64,000 bases of DNA from NCBI RefSeq assembly GCF_021555175.1, contig NZ_JAKGRW010000029.1, positions 1-64,000 on the forward strand, read 5' to 3'. This stretch comes from Nocardioides alcanivorans (lineage in GTDB: Bacteria; Actinomycetota; Actinomycetes; Propionibacteriales; Nocardioidaceae). The translations under genes were made by a program, and so were the position numbers. The notes beneath the pieces were generated by a model. It saw nothing but the letters and a program-made list of their open reading frames with translations, ran no database searches and had not been told where the DNA came from. Of this stretch, positions 27,363-36,582 are shown one piece after another. Positions within the stretch are counted from its first letter, which is position 1. The number at the start of each line of letters is the position of its first letter.

Positions 27363-28862
27363 TCACCCGCTGGTCAGATCGGGGATCGTCGTGGCTATCT
27401 CGGGGAAGAAGATGAGCAGCAGGCTGACGATGATGGCCATTGGCAGGAACCAGGCCGCGGCGACGAAGACGTCGCCGAGCGTGATCCGCTGACCGCCGTT
27501 GACCTCGGGGTCCTTGACGATGCTGTAGATGATGAACGACAAGATGCCGACCGGTGGCGAGACCACCGCGAGCTCGCCCATGAAGACCGCGAACACTCCG
27601 AACCAGAGCAGCGAGATCTCCAGGTTCTCCAGCGTCGGGATCAGGATCGGAACGGTGAGCACAAGCATCGGCAGCGGCTCGAGGAAGGTGCCGAGCACGA
27701 TGTAGACCACCAGCATCATCAGCAGGAAGGTGGTGCGATTGAGGTCCATCGACTCGACCCACTCGGAGAACCCGTTGGTGATCCCGGTCAGGACCATCAT
27801 GCGGGAGAGCATCTCGACCCCGATGAGCATGAAGAAGATGGCGCCGACACTGCTGATGGTCGCCACGGCAGCGTCTGCGACGGCCCGGAACGGACCGTCC
27901 TTGCGGCGCCACCACAGGGTGATCAGCAAGGAGAGCAGCGCGGCGGAGGCTCCGGACTCGGTGGCGGTGAAGGTGCCCGACAGGGTCCCCCAGATGATCA
28001 GGGCGACCAACACCGGGAGCGGCCAGATCGGCAACAGCGAGCGGAACCGGTCGGGCCAAGTGGTCTCGCTGCGCACGGCGAGCCGGGTGTCGGCACCGGA
28101 CCAAGCGGGGCGCATAATCGCCATCGCCACGATCATTATCGTGAACATGACGGCCACCAGCACGCCCGGGCCGACGCCCGCCATCAGCTGGGGTCCGACC
28201 GGGACCTCGGCGATGCCGGCGTAGATGACCAGCATGATGCTCGGCGGGATCAGCTGACCGGGCAGGCCGGCCACGATCACTGCCCCGATCGCCATCCGCT
28301 TGTCGTAGCCCGCCTTCAGCATCTCGGGGATGCCGATCCGAGCCAGGGTGTAGGTCATCCCGACCGAGGATCCGCTGACCGAGGCGAGGCCGGCGCCAGC
28401 GAGGTTGGTGCCCACCGCCAGTCCACCCGGCACCCAGCCGAGCCACCGCTGAGCGGCGGAGTAGATGGAGTCAGTGAGACCGGCCTTCCAGAGCAGCAGG
28501 CCCATCAGCACAAACATCGGGATCACGCTGAGCGACCAAGTCGCCGTCTCCCCGTAGGGCATGGTCGCCATCGTCGACTCGACCAGCATGGTCCCGCGCA
28601 GTGCGTAGAGACCGAGCAGCGACGGAATCATCATCGCCAGCGCGACGGGCATCCGCAGGAAGATCAGCGCCAGCATCATGACGCAGCCGAGCACGCCGAT
28701 CGCCTCGGGGACGAGCGGCAGGAACATGCCGATCGTGCAGGCAGCGACCGTACCGAGGCCGATGCTGAAGATCGTCCAGGAGCGCAGGCCTGTCACCATC
28801 GACGGAGCGGGCCCGCCGCCGGCGGCGGAGGGTGCGGGACGCTCGGACACTTCGGTGGTCAT
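27363..28862 (-). CDS. dctM: TRAP transporter large permease DctM
   Basis: 499-residue integral membrane protein with about twelve hydrophobic segments. Family motifs include SVSGSSVGMTYTLARIGIPEM and GLPGQLIPPSIMLVIYA. It catalyses Na+-coupled uptake of a carboxylate from DctP. Start overlaps the dctQ stop by ATGA, and dctP follows after 77 nt. Confidence 0.94.
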   Translation of the reverse strand: MTTEVSERPAPSAAGGGPAPSMVTGLRSWTIFSIGLGTVAACTIGMFLPLVPEAIGVLGCVMMLALIFLRMPVALAMMIPSLLGLYALRGTMLVESTMATMPYGETATWSLSVIPMFVLMGLLLWKAGLTDSIYSAAQRWLGWVPGGLAVGTNLAGAGLASVSGSSVGMTYTLARIGIPEMLKAGYDKRMAIGAVIVAGLPGQLIPPSIMLVIYAGIAEVPVGPQLMAGVGPGVLVAVMFTIMIVAMAIMRPAWSGADTRLAVRSETTWPDRFRSLLPIWPLPVLVALIIWGTLSGTFTATESGASAALLSLLITLWWRRKDGPFRAVADAAVATISSVGAIFFMLIGVEMLSRMMVLTGITNGFSEWVESMDLNRTTFLLMMLVVYIVLGTFLEPLPMLVLTVPILIPTLENLEISLLWFGVFAVFMGELAVVSPPVGILSFIIYSIVKDPEVNGGQRITLGDVFVAAAWFLPMAIIVSLLLIFFPEIATTIPDLTSG

Positions 28863-29436
28863 CGGACCGCCTCCTTGGCTTCGGTCGGCTCGTCGGTGCC
28901 GATGAACTCGTTGAACTCGGCCTCCTCGATCGACTCCTCGGCGACCCCGAAGCGGATCGTGCTGTAGGCGGCGTGCAGGAACTGCAGCGTCATGACGCCG
29001 AAGGCGAGGGGCGCGAGGTAGTAGGGCTGCCAGGCAGGCACCGGGGTGATCCCCGCGTGCTTACCGATCTCTCGGGCGAACTGTGCCTCCCCAAGCCGAA
29101 CTTGGCCAGCGCAGCGACCAGCACCGCGGCGACCAGATAGAAGGAGGCGAGCACGAATCGGCGGCTCACCGTGGGCAGCATCTGGAAGATCAGGTCGGCG
29201 GCGATGTGCTGGCCCCGGCGCTGCGCGGCCATGAAGCCGAGGAAGGCGAGGATCGGCATGTACCAGTACTGCGTGATCTCCAGCGTGTAGTCGATCGGGC
29301 TGCCGAAGTACCTGCGAAGAACCGCGTTGAGCGTGACGTGCACCATCATCACGAACGTGACGATGACCGCGGGCACCTCGATGGCGAGATCGCCGGCCTG
29401 AGACCAGCGCGAACGATGGCTGTGACTTGGGGGCAT
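28859..29436 (-). CDS. dctQ: TRAP transporter small permease DctQ (frameshifted)
   Basis: About 192 residues with four hydrophobic segments; DctQ motifs RRYFGSPIDYTLEITQYW and FLGFMAAQRRGQHIAADL are clear. A one-base deletion in the C4 run 29089-29092 is inferred, joining AALAKFGLG to EAQFAREIGKHAG. Start taken as ATG 29436 (MPPSHSHRSRW). First gene of the dctQMP-aldehyde dehydrogenase operon, divergent from the quinone oxidoreductase gene. Confidence 0.87.
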
Positions 29437-29523
29437 TTTCGAAGATCCACTCCGTTGCAGATGACGTCGCCCTGCGTGACGCCGACCACAGAGTCTGGCA
29501 AGAGAATCGCCCGCCGTCAAGAT

Positions 29524-29552
29524 TTCTCATGACGAATTATTCGACCTATGCT
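29524..29552 (+). promoter_or_regulatory. Operator-like site and -10 element in the dctQ / oxidoreductase divergent promoter
   Basis: TTCTCATGACGAA at 29524-29536 (core TCATGA) is the reverse-complement relative of the site at 18810. TATGCT at 29547-29552 ends 6 nt before the GTG start at 29559, which has no ribosome-binding site, so transcription probably begins at the start codon (leaderless). Confidence 0.55.
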
Positions 29553-29558
29553 CGACTC

Positions 29559-30536
29559 GTGAAAGCAGTCATCGCATCTGAACCAGGCACGCCCGACGTC
29601 CTCGCTCTGCAGGATCTGCCCACCCCCGAGCCCGGCCCCGGAGAGGTGGCCATCGACGTAGTCGCAACCGCCGTCAACCGGGCCGACACCCTGCAGCGCC
29701 AGGGCTACTATCCACCCCCAGCCGGGGCCTCCGACATCATCGGGCTCGAATGCAGCGGCGTGGTCGCTGCCGTCGGCGACGGCGTCACCCGCTGGGCACC
29801 CGGCGACGAGGTGTGCGCCCTGCTCGCCGGCGGTGGCTACGCCACCCGCGTGATCGCACCGGAAGGTCAGGTGATGGCCGTGCCAGACGGCGTGGACGTT
29901 GCCTCGGCGGCCGCCCTTCCAGAGGTCGCCGCGACCGTGTGGTCCAACGTCTTCATGGGTGCCGGCCTGCGCAGCGGCGAGATCTTCCTGGCGCACGGCG
30001 GCGCGGGCGGGATCGGCACGTTCGCGATCCAGGCCGCCAGCGCTCTCGGCGCACGGGTCTTCGCCACCGCAGGCAGCTCCCGCAAGACCGATCTCTGCCT
30101 CCGACTCGGAGCGGAGGGCGTGATCAACTACCGCGAGGACGACTTCGTCGAGATCCTGCGCGCAGCGACCGACGGCCACGGCGCCGACGTCATCTTGGAC
30201 AACATGGGCGGCTCCTACCTGGGCCGCAACGTCGACGCACTGGCCATGGGCGGGCGACTCGCGATCATCGGCATGCAGGGCGGAACGCGCGGCGAGCTCA
30301 ACATCGGTAAGTTGCTCACCAAGCGAGGCACCGTGCTGGCGACCTCGCTGCGGCCGCGGCCGATCGAGGAGAAGTCCGCCATCTGCCGCGAGGTCGAGAA
30401 GCAGGCCTGGCCACTGGTCGCCGCGGGCCGGATCCAGCCGATCATCCACGCCAGCCTGCCACTCGCCGAGGCTGCGGAGGCGCACCGGATGCTCGAGGCC
30501 AGCGACCATGCCGGGAAGATCCTGCTCACCGCTTGA
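29559..30536 (+). CDS. NAD(P)H:quinone oxidoreductase, zinc-free MDR (PIG3-like)
   Basis: 325-residue medium-chain reductase without zinc ligands. NRADTLQRQGYYPPPAGASDIIGLE, the nucleotide loop HGGAGGIGTFAIQ and TSLRPRPIEEKS match the PIG3/quinone-oxidoreductase subgroup. The start is taken as GTG 29559 (VKAVIASEPG), the usual family N-terminus, rather than an in-frame upstream ATG at 29530 that lies in the operator. Possible roles are reduction of quinones or enones formed in the pathway. Confidence 0.9.
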   Translation: MKAVIASEPGTPDVLALQDLPTPEPGPGEVAIDVVATAVNRADTLQRQGYYPPPAGASDIIGLECSGVVAAVGDGVTRWAPGDEVCALLAGGGYATRVIAPEGQVMAVPDGVDVASAAALPEVAATVWSNVFMGAGLRSGEIFLAHGGAGGIGTFAIQAASALGARVFATAGSSRKTDLCLRLGAEGVINYREDDFVEILRAATDGHGADVILDNMGGSYLGRNVDALAMGGRLAIIGMQGGTRGELNIGKLLTKRGTVLATSLRPRPIEEKSAICREVEKQAWPLVAAGRIQPIIHASLPLAEAAEAHRMLEASDHAGKILLTA

Positions 30537-30574
30537 TTCGTCGAGGTCGCCGCTGTGACCCCACAACTAGGCCA

Positions 30575-30588
30575 TTCATCCTGCTAGA
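30575..30588 (+). promoter_or_regulatory. Relic of a universal-stress-gene promoter
   Basis: TTCATCCTGCTAGA and its flank match the segment upstream of the intact universal stress gene (34693-34706) at 18 of 23 aligned bases. It lies just before the truncated stress-gene tail. Confidence 0.45.
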
Positions 30589-30614
30589 TTCGTGATCGAG
30601 TCAAGCTGGCTTGG

Positions 30615-30686
30615 ATCCTCGGCAGCGTCGTATCGGCGGTCGCCCAGCACGCGCCCTGCGACGTCTACATCGCGCACACCAACTGA
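30615..30686 (+). pseudogene. C-terminal remnant of a universal stress protein gene
   Basis: Translates as ILGSVVSAVAQHAPCDVYIAHTN followed by a stop. Its last twelve residues, HAPCDVYIAHTN, are identical to the end of the intact protein at 34743-35168. The first 110 or so codons are absent, while promoter-like sequence is retained about 30 nt upstream. It therefore looks like a second USP copy with an internal deletion. Confidence 0.85.
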
Positions 30687-30757
30687 GCCGTACCGGCCGG
30701 GGCGGCGTCTCCGCTCCCGGCCGGCGGCCCAGTTCATGTCTCAGCCGCCAAGCGTCC

Positions 30758-31931
30758 TCAGTGAGCCGGCAGCAGGTGCTCGTGGCCAAGGTCGGCCACT
30801 GCGCGCACGCCCATCAGATGCAGGGTGCGCCGCAGCTCCGCCTCGAAGATGGCAAGCACGTCCGTGACCCCGGCCTCTCCCGCTCCTGCGAGTCCGTACA
30901 CGTAGGGCCGCCCTGCCAGGACGCCTCGCGCACCAAGCGCGAGGGCCTTGACGACATCGGTGCCGGAGCGGACGCCGCCGTCCATGAGCACCTCCACCCG
31001 ATCGCCCACCGCAGCGGCCACCTCCCGCAGCACATCGAGAGTGGCGGGCGCGGAGCCGAGCTGCCGTCCGCCGTGATTGGAGACGACGACGCCGTCCGCA
31101 CCGATCTCCGCAGCACGCACGGCGTCCTCGGCGTCGAGGACGCCCTTGACGAACATTGGGCCGGCCCACTGATCCCGCATCCAAGCGAGGTCGGACCAGT
31201 CGAGGTCCGGCCGCAGGTTGACCGCCTGGCGCTGGGCCGTCTCCAGCATCCGAGCACTCTGGCCGGGCGCGACCAGATTGCGCAGAGCCACCCGGCGGTG
31301 GCGCAGATACCGCGCTGCCCATGCCGGTCGCATGCCTGCGGAGAGTATCCGCCCCGGGGTGAGAACCGGCGGGATACCCATCCCGTGACGGCGCTCCCCA
31401 GCCGGTTGCCGACGACCGGCACGTCGACGGTCACGAAGAGCGCGGTGTAGCCGGATCGCCTCGCACGAGCCAGCAGCGCGCCGGTCAGCTCGCGATCACC
31501 CCACGGGTAGAGCTGGAACCAGTGGTCGGCCGACGTTGCTTCGGCGACCTCCTCGATGGAGTAGCTGGAGCCGGTGCTCAATACCAGCCGGGTGCCCGCC
31601 CTCTCGGCGGCACGCGCCGCGGCGAGGTCACCCTGCCAGTGCACGGCGCCGATCAAGCCGGTCGGAGCCAGCACGACAGGGAGGCTCAGCTCCTCCCCGC
31701 GATCTTCGCAGTGAGGTCGACCTCAGCTATCCCGGCGAGCGCCCGCTGCCGCAACGACCAGGCGGCGAACGCCTGCCGGTTGCCACGCAGCGCAGACTCG
31801 TCGTCGGCGCCGTTCTCGACGTACTCCCACACCATCCGCGGCACACGACGATGCGCGCGCCGTCGCCAGTCCTCCACCGTCAGCGGTGCGCGATCGGAGC
31901 GCACCTGGACTTGGAAGGGGCCGACTCTCAT
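30758..31931 (-). CDS. FMN-dependent alpha-hydroxy-acid oxidase/dehydrogenase (two frameshifts)
   Basis: LldD/glycolate-oxidase family, about 391 residues when repaired. It has VWEYVENGADDE at the N-terminus, FQLYPWGDRE, FVTVDVPVVGNR, the catalytic-His loop SNHGGRQLG and the FMN-phosphate loop DGGVRSGTDVVKAL. Inferred one-base deletions are at the C4 run 31695-31698 (AG-EELSLPVVLAP) and CCC 31382-31384 (TG-MGIPPVLTP). It oxidises a 2-hydroxy acid to the 2-oxo acid. The start overlaps the upstream flavoprotein stop (ATGA). Confidence 0.86.
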
Positions 31932-33742
31932 CGGGACGCGGCATCGCGCCCGGCGATGTAGCCGAAGGTCATGCCGAGCGTGATCGTGCCTCCGGCACCA
32001 CCATAGAAGCCCTGCGTGGTCGCACCGCCCGCATTGCCGGCCGCGTAGAGCCCGGGGATCACCGCGCCGCTGGCGTCGAGAACGCGCGCGTGGTGGTCCG
32101 TGCGGGGGCCGCCAATCGTCCCGATCGCACTGGTCTCGATGCGCACCGCGAAGTAGGGCGGCCTGTCGATCGGGCCGAGCGCGCCAGTGGCCGGGTTCTT
32201 CAGCGCAGGCCGCATCAACGTGGCAAGGGGGCGAACCAGCTGCTTGCGCATCCGGTCAGGCCGACGGGCACGGGCCACGCGCCCGAGCACCAGACCGGCG
32301 GCGGGGCCGATCAGCTTGGCGATCCGCTTGCGCATCCGCTCCGCGAAGGTGGGCGCCCACGAGTTCAGCGAGAGTCTGCCCAAGAACGGGTTGTGATCGC
32401 CGAAGAAGCGCTCGAAGGTGGAGGTGCCACGCCCGAACCAGGGGTCACGGCCCTTGGCGGCCTCGGGGTTGTAGACCTTGACGGTGCGTACCAAGCCCTC
32501 GGGATCGACGCCGATCTTCGCGGCTAGCTCCTCAAGCGTCGGGGCCTGGTGGACGTTAGGAGGATACTCGCCACCCGGCTCGACGCCGAGGAAGCTGTAA
32601 CGGCGGTGGTAGTACTCGTCGAAGATCATCCAGGCGCTGGAGTTCGGCATGTCCCCGTTCTCGTCGGGGGTCCGCATCACCGCGCCGAGGTCGTTGTAGG
32701 ACACGGCCTCGTTGGCGAAGCGCTCTCCCGAGTCGTTGACCATGATCGTGTGCGGCAGCGCCCGCTCGCCCTGCACCAACCTGCTGATCGGGCGGCCGTC
32801 GAGTTCCTCGCCAGGAACCTGGATGCCCGGCTGCCACCAAGCTTGATCGATCGACACAAGGTCGGCGCCCACCTCCTCGACGAGCGCCAGCGCGTCACCG
32901 CGATGGCCGCGAGGGCTCACCTGAATCGGGAACGGCTTGCCGAGGTGGCGAGCGGTCAGCTCGTCGGAGTCCTCGAAGCCGCCGGTCGCGATCACCACGC
33001 CCTTGCGCACCGCGACGGTCCAGGTGCCGCCGGCGACCTGGACGTCGACGGCGTCGACACATGCATCGCTGCGGCCGAGCCGGACAACGCGGGCCTCCGT
33101 GCGCACGTCGACGCCCTTGACCAGACAGGCCTCGAGGAAGGAGCCGATCATCGCGTAGCCGGCCATCCAGACGCCCTGGATCCCGTTGATCAGCCACAGC
33201 GGAAGCGGGTTGCGCGCCATGCCGGACTTCTTGGGCGGCCGCACGAGGGCAGCCGCATCGCCGAGGACTGAGGGCGCGAACGGCCCGGGGAACAGCGAGC
33301 GGAAGCTCGAGGCGCCCTGGATGTCAGAGGTGTAGTCAGGCCAGGCGACCGGGATCCAGCTCAGATAGGTGTGCTCCTCCACGAAGCGCGCGACCTTGGG
33401 CGCCTGGTCGATAAAGGTGTCGATGATGTCGTGGTCGAGGGTCTGGTCACGGCCCTGGCCCAACAGGTAGGTGCGCGCCTCCTCGGCCGAGTCCTCCGTG
33501 CCCAGCGCGCCGTAGGAGAAGCGGTGGTTCGGCACCCAGACCGCGCCGCCGGAGATCGCGGTGGTGCCGCCGATCAGGCTCTCGGACTCCAGAACGAGCA
33601 CGGAGGCGCCATCGACCGCTGCGCTCAGGGCGGCTGCCATTCCGGAGGCTCCGGAGCCGACCACGACGACGTCGACCTCGGTCGGAAGGCCCAGCTCCGC
33701 AGCACTCCCGACCGACCCGGCAAACGACCTCACAGTTTTCAT
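31928..33742 (-). CDS. FAD-dependent oxidoreductase, 3-ketosteroid dehydrogenase-like
   Basis: 604-residue flavoprotein of the fumarate-reductase/KstD family. The N-terminal dinucleotide motif VVVVGSGASGMAAALSA and GGTTAISGGAVW are present, with the C-terminal FAD loop GLYAAGNAGGATTQGFYGG. Relatives desaturate 3-oxosteroids or reduce enones. Start ATG 33742 behind GGGTGAGG. First gene of a two-gene minus-strand operon, divergent from an enoyl-CoA hydratase gene across a perfect palindromic operator. Substrate inferred only from family. Confidence 0.88.
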   Translation of the reverse strand: MKTVRSFAGSVGSAAELGLPTEVDVVVVGSGASGMAAALSAAVDGASVLVLESESLIGGTTAISGGAVWVPNHRFSYGALGTEDSAEEARTYLLGQGRDQTLDHDIIDTFIDQAPKVARFVEEHTYLSWIPVAWPDYTSDIQGASSFRSLFPGPFAPSVLGDAAALVRPPKKSGMARNPLPLWLINGIQGVWMAGYAMIGSFLEACLVKGVDVRTEARVVRLGRSDACVDAVDVQVAGGTWTVAVRKGVVIATGGFEDSDELTARHLGKPFPIQVSPRGHRGDALALVEEVGADLVSIDQAWWQPGIQVPGEELDGRPISRLVQGERALPHTIMVNDSGERFANEAVSYNDLGAVMRTPDENGDMPNSSAWMIFDEYYHRRYSFLGVEPGGEYPPNVHQAPTLEELAAKIGVDPEGLVRTVKVYNPEAAKGRDPWFGRGTSTFERFFGDHNPFLGRLSLNSWAPTFAERMRKRIAKLIGPAAGLVLGRVARARRPDRMRKQLVRPLATLMRPALKNPATGALGPIDRPPYFAVRIETSAIGTIGGPRTDHHARVLDASGAVIPGLYAAGNAGGATTQGFYGGAGGTITLGMTFGYIAGRDAASR

Positions 33743-33796
33743 CGCAACCTCACCCTGAGTAGTCCAAGTTGTGTTCTGAGCCACAAGGTACCACAG

Positions 33797-33810
33797 TTCA
33801 TCATGATGAA
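33797..33810. promoter_or_regulatory. Perfect 14-bp palindromic operator in a divergent promoter
   Basis: TTCATCATGATGAA is identical to its reverse complement and sits midway between the KstD-like operon (start 33742) and the enoyl-CoA hydratase gene (start 33832). It is the cleanest member of the island's operator-like family; the size is typical for a TetR- or GntR-type dimer. No regulator gene is visible in the window. Confidence 0.7.
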
Positions 33811-33831
33811 TTAGCCTTGAAAGGAAGCCCG

Positions 33832-34686
33832 ATGTCCGCCACCGAACCCGTGGTCACCTACCGCACCGACGGCGCGGTCACTCACGTGCAGATGAACCGG
33901 CCGCACTACCGCAACGCCCAGAATTCGGCCATGACCTATGCCCTCGACGATGCCTTCACTCGCGCCGTCAACGACGACGAGGTCAAGGTGATCGTGCTCG
34001 AGGGCGCCGGCGACCACTTCAGTGCCGGGCACGACATCGGGACGCCGCAGCGCGACATCGACCAGTCCTTCCCGCGGCGTGCCTCCATGCAGTGGGACCA
34101 CGTGGGGCGCAGCGGCGCGGACGCCCGACTGGCTCGGGAGTCGGAGGTCTACCTGGGGATGTGCCGCCGCTGGCGTGACATTCCCAAGCCGATGATCGCC
34201 AAGGTGCAAGGCGCCTGTATCGCCGGCGGGCTGATGCTCGCCTGGACCTGCGACTTCGTGATCGCGAGCGACGACGCCCACTTCGCGGATCCCGTGGTGC
34301 GGATGGGGATCCCAGGCGTGGAGTACTTCGCCCACCCCTGGGTGACCAATCCCCGCGCCGCCAAGGAGCTCCTGTTCACCGGCGACCCGATCAGCGCAGC
34401 CCGAGCCGAGGCGCTCGGGATGGTGAACCACGTCGTACCGCGCGCCGCCCTGCACTCCACCACCACCCGGATCGCCCATCGCATCGCGGCCATGCCCAGC
34501 TTCGGGCTCAGCCTGGCCAAGCGCGCGGTCAATCAGGCCGAGGACGCCCAAGGCATGCGACTGGGCATGGATGCAGCCTTCGGGCTGCACCACGTGGCGC
34601 ATGCCCACAACGTGGAGATGGGCACCGATTCGCTGGCCGGCATGGACGTGGCAGCCATACGTTCGGCCCGGCCAAACCTGTCCTGA
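33832..34686 (+). CDS. Enoyl-CoA hydratase/isomerase family protein
   Basis: 284-residue crotonase. Oxyanion-hole segments are HFSAGHDIGTP and GACIAGGLMLAWTCD; the usual catalytic carboxylate region reads ADPVVRMGIPG, with Asp where hydratases often have Glu. The insert DIDQSFPRRASMQWDHVGR is typical of a longer actinobacterial subgroup. Start ATG 33832 behind AAAGGAAG. Likely hydrates the enoyl-CoA made by the pathway dehydrogenases. Confidence 0.9.
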   Translation: MSATEPVVTYRTDGAVTHVQMNRPHYRNAQNSAMTYALDDAFTRAVNDDEVKVIVLEGAGDHFSAGHDIGTPQRDIDQSFPRRASMQWDHVGRSGADARLARESEVYLGMCRRWRDIPKPMIAKVQGACIAGGLMLAWTCDFVIASDDAHFADPVVRMGIPGVEYFAHPWVTNPRAAKELLFTGDPISAARAEALGMVNHVVPRAALHSTTTRIAHRIAAMPSFGLSLAKRAVNQAEDAQGMRLGMDAAFGLHHVAHAHNVEMGTDSLAGMDVAAIRSARPNLS

Positions 34687-34692
34687 CCGCTA

Positions 34693-34706
34693 TTTATCAT
34701 GCTAAA
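34693..34706 (+). promoter_or_regulatory. AT-rich inverted repeat upstream of the universal stress gene
   Basis: TTTATCATGCTAAA, an imperfect palindrome 37-50 nt before the start codon at 34743, resembling the island operator. It could be an operator or overlap the -10 region; the sequence alone does not decide. Confidence 0.4.
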
Positions 34707-34742
34707 TTCTTGAGCACCCGACCAGCCTAGGAGGACCCAAGC

Positions 34743-35168
34743 ATGCCGAAGCTCATCATCGTCGGAGTCGACGGGAATGCTCCGGCCGAGCAAGCCGCAA
34801 GGATCGCGGCCGACCTCGCCCGTGCCACCAGCTCAGGCCTCCATGTCGTCTGCGCCTACGGCCGTGAGGAGGTGGCCGAGATCGAGCTCGACGGCCCCGG
34901 CACCGCCCGCGTCTCCATCGCGGAGGAGTCGGCCGACATCGCCGCCCGCACCGCCTCAACCCTCGGCGAAGGCATCGAGCACGTCACCAGCGCAGCCATC
35001 CAGGGCCGTCCCGCCGAGGTCCTCGTCGCCGAGGCCGAGCGCCTCGAGGCCACCTTGATCGTCACCGGCAACAAGCGCGCCCAGGGGCCCGGCCGCCTGC
35101 TCGGCAGCATCGCCGCAGCAGTGACCCATCACGCGCCCTGCGACGTCTACATCGCCCACACCAACTGA
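34743..35168 (+). CDS. Universal stress protein (UspA family)
   Basis: 141-residue single-domain USP. N-terminal strand KLIIVGVDGNAPAEQAAR and C-terminal nucleotide loop VTGNKRAQGPGRLLGSIAAAV match the ATP-binding type. Start ATG 34743 behind AGGAGG. It follows the enoyl-CoA hydratase after 56 nt with its own AT-rich promoter region. A 72-nt tail of a second copy lies at 30615-30686. Confidence 0.92.
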   Translation: MPKLIIVGVDGNAPAEQAARIAADLARATSSGLHVVCAYGREEVAEIELDGPGTARVSIAEESADIAARTASTLGEGIEHVTSAAIQGRPAEVLVAEAERLEATLIVTGNKRAQGPGRLLGSIAAAVTHHAPCDVYIAHTN

Positions 35169-35218
35169 GCCACCCCGATTGTCCCTAACAGATTTGTAGT
35201 TTCCGGCCGGGGAGGTCA

Positions 35219-36470
35219 GCCGGCATCGCGATGGTCTACCAGGAGAACTCGCTGGTCGACAACATGTCGGTGACCCAGAACCTGTTCCTGAGCCAGGCCA
35301 GCCACTTCAACGTGCTCGGACGCTTGAACGTGCGAGCACGCCACCTCCTGCAGTCACACAACTCCACATCGAGCCGGCCGCACAGGTGGCCAACCTCGGA
35401 GCGGCACAGAAGCAGATGGCCGAGATCGCTCGTGCCGTCCACCAGGAGGCGAAGCTGATCATCTTCGACGAACCGACCGCATCGGTGACGCCCGAAGAGG
35501 CCCAGCAGCTCTTCCTCTCCATGCGAGAGCTCAAGAAGCGCGGCGTCGGCCTCGGGTTCATCACGCACAACCTTGAGGAGACGCTGGCCTACTCCGACCG
35601 GGTGACGATCATGCGCGAGGTGTCGTCCAGAGGACTGCGCCGACCTCGGAGTTGGATCGCGACGCGATCGTCCACGGAATGGTCGGGCGCGACGTGGTCT
35701 ACGCCCGTCACGGCGGCACCGTCGAAGCCGGGTCCACCCCGACCCTGGAGGTGGACAACGTCACGATGGGAACCGTCGTGCAGAACATGTCGTTCTCCGC
35801 CTACCCCGGGCAGGTGCTCGTCCTCGCCGGCCTGGTCGGTGCAGGCCGGACGGAGACCGCGATGGTGGCGGTCGGTGCGATGAAGCGTCGGAGGATCGGT
35901 GGCGGCGAGATCCGCCTCGAGGGGAAGCCGGTGCGGTTCGGCAACCCGCGTCAGGCCATCCGCGCCGGAATCGTCTACATCACCGAGGATCGCAAGAACC
36001 TGGGCATCTTCGCCGACCAGTCGATCTACGACAACATCGCGATCGGCCACATGGGCGTCTCGCACCCGGTTCCGCTCACCATGTCGAAGCGGCGTAAGCG
36101 ATCGATCGCGGAGAAGCTCGTCGAACGGTTCCAGGTGCGCACGCTGAACCCCGACAAGGCGAAACTGGTCGAGCTCTCGGGTGGAAACCAGCAGAAGGTG
36201 CTGCTCGCCAAGGGCCTGACCAAGCTGCCGAAGGTGGTCATCTTCGACGAGCCCACCCGCGGTGTCGACGTCGGCGCCATCGAGGACATCCACGCAGCCA
36301 TCCGCGAGTACGCCGAGCAAGGCGTGGCGGTGATCGTCATCTCGTCGTACCTGCCGGAGGTGCTCTCGCTCGCCGACCGGGTGCTGGTCGCCCGCGGAGG
36401 CCGCGTCGTCGCGGAGTTCAGCGCGGAGGAGGCCAACGAGGAGAACATCATGTTCGCCGCCGTGCACTGA
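35219..36470 (+). pseudogene. 5'-truncated sugar ABC transporter ATPase (RbsA/MglA-like)
   Basis: Tandem ATPase of the ribose/galactose type missing about its first 90 residues: it begins at GIAMVYQENSLVDNMSVTQN, so the first Walker A is absent. The first domain keeps Walker B (KLIIFDEPTASVT). The second domain is complete, with the degenerate P-loop GLVGAGRTE normal for this family, signature LSGGNQQKV and Walker B VVIFDEPTRGVD. Single-base deletions near 35355 and 35620 also break the frame but may be sequencing errors. No permease or binding-protein gene adjoins, so it is a remnant. Confidence 0.85.
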
Positions 36471-36582
36471 TCGTGTCTCCGACGGTTCCGGTCGGGCCGC
36501 TGCAAGGGGCCCGACGAGGAGTCGCGCCGGCGGTTGGCACTGGCGGCAACCCTCGCTGCAGCACCCGGAGGTAGCCCTGCAG

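Noticed and set aside
26014..28446. 810-residue minus-strand frame reading through dctM into dctP
   Set aside because: Only the part from ATG 27285 has a signal peptide, ribosome site and DctP sequence; the upstream part is an out-of-frame reading of dctM.
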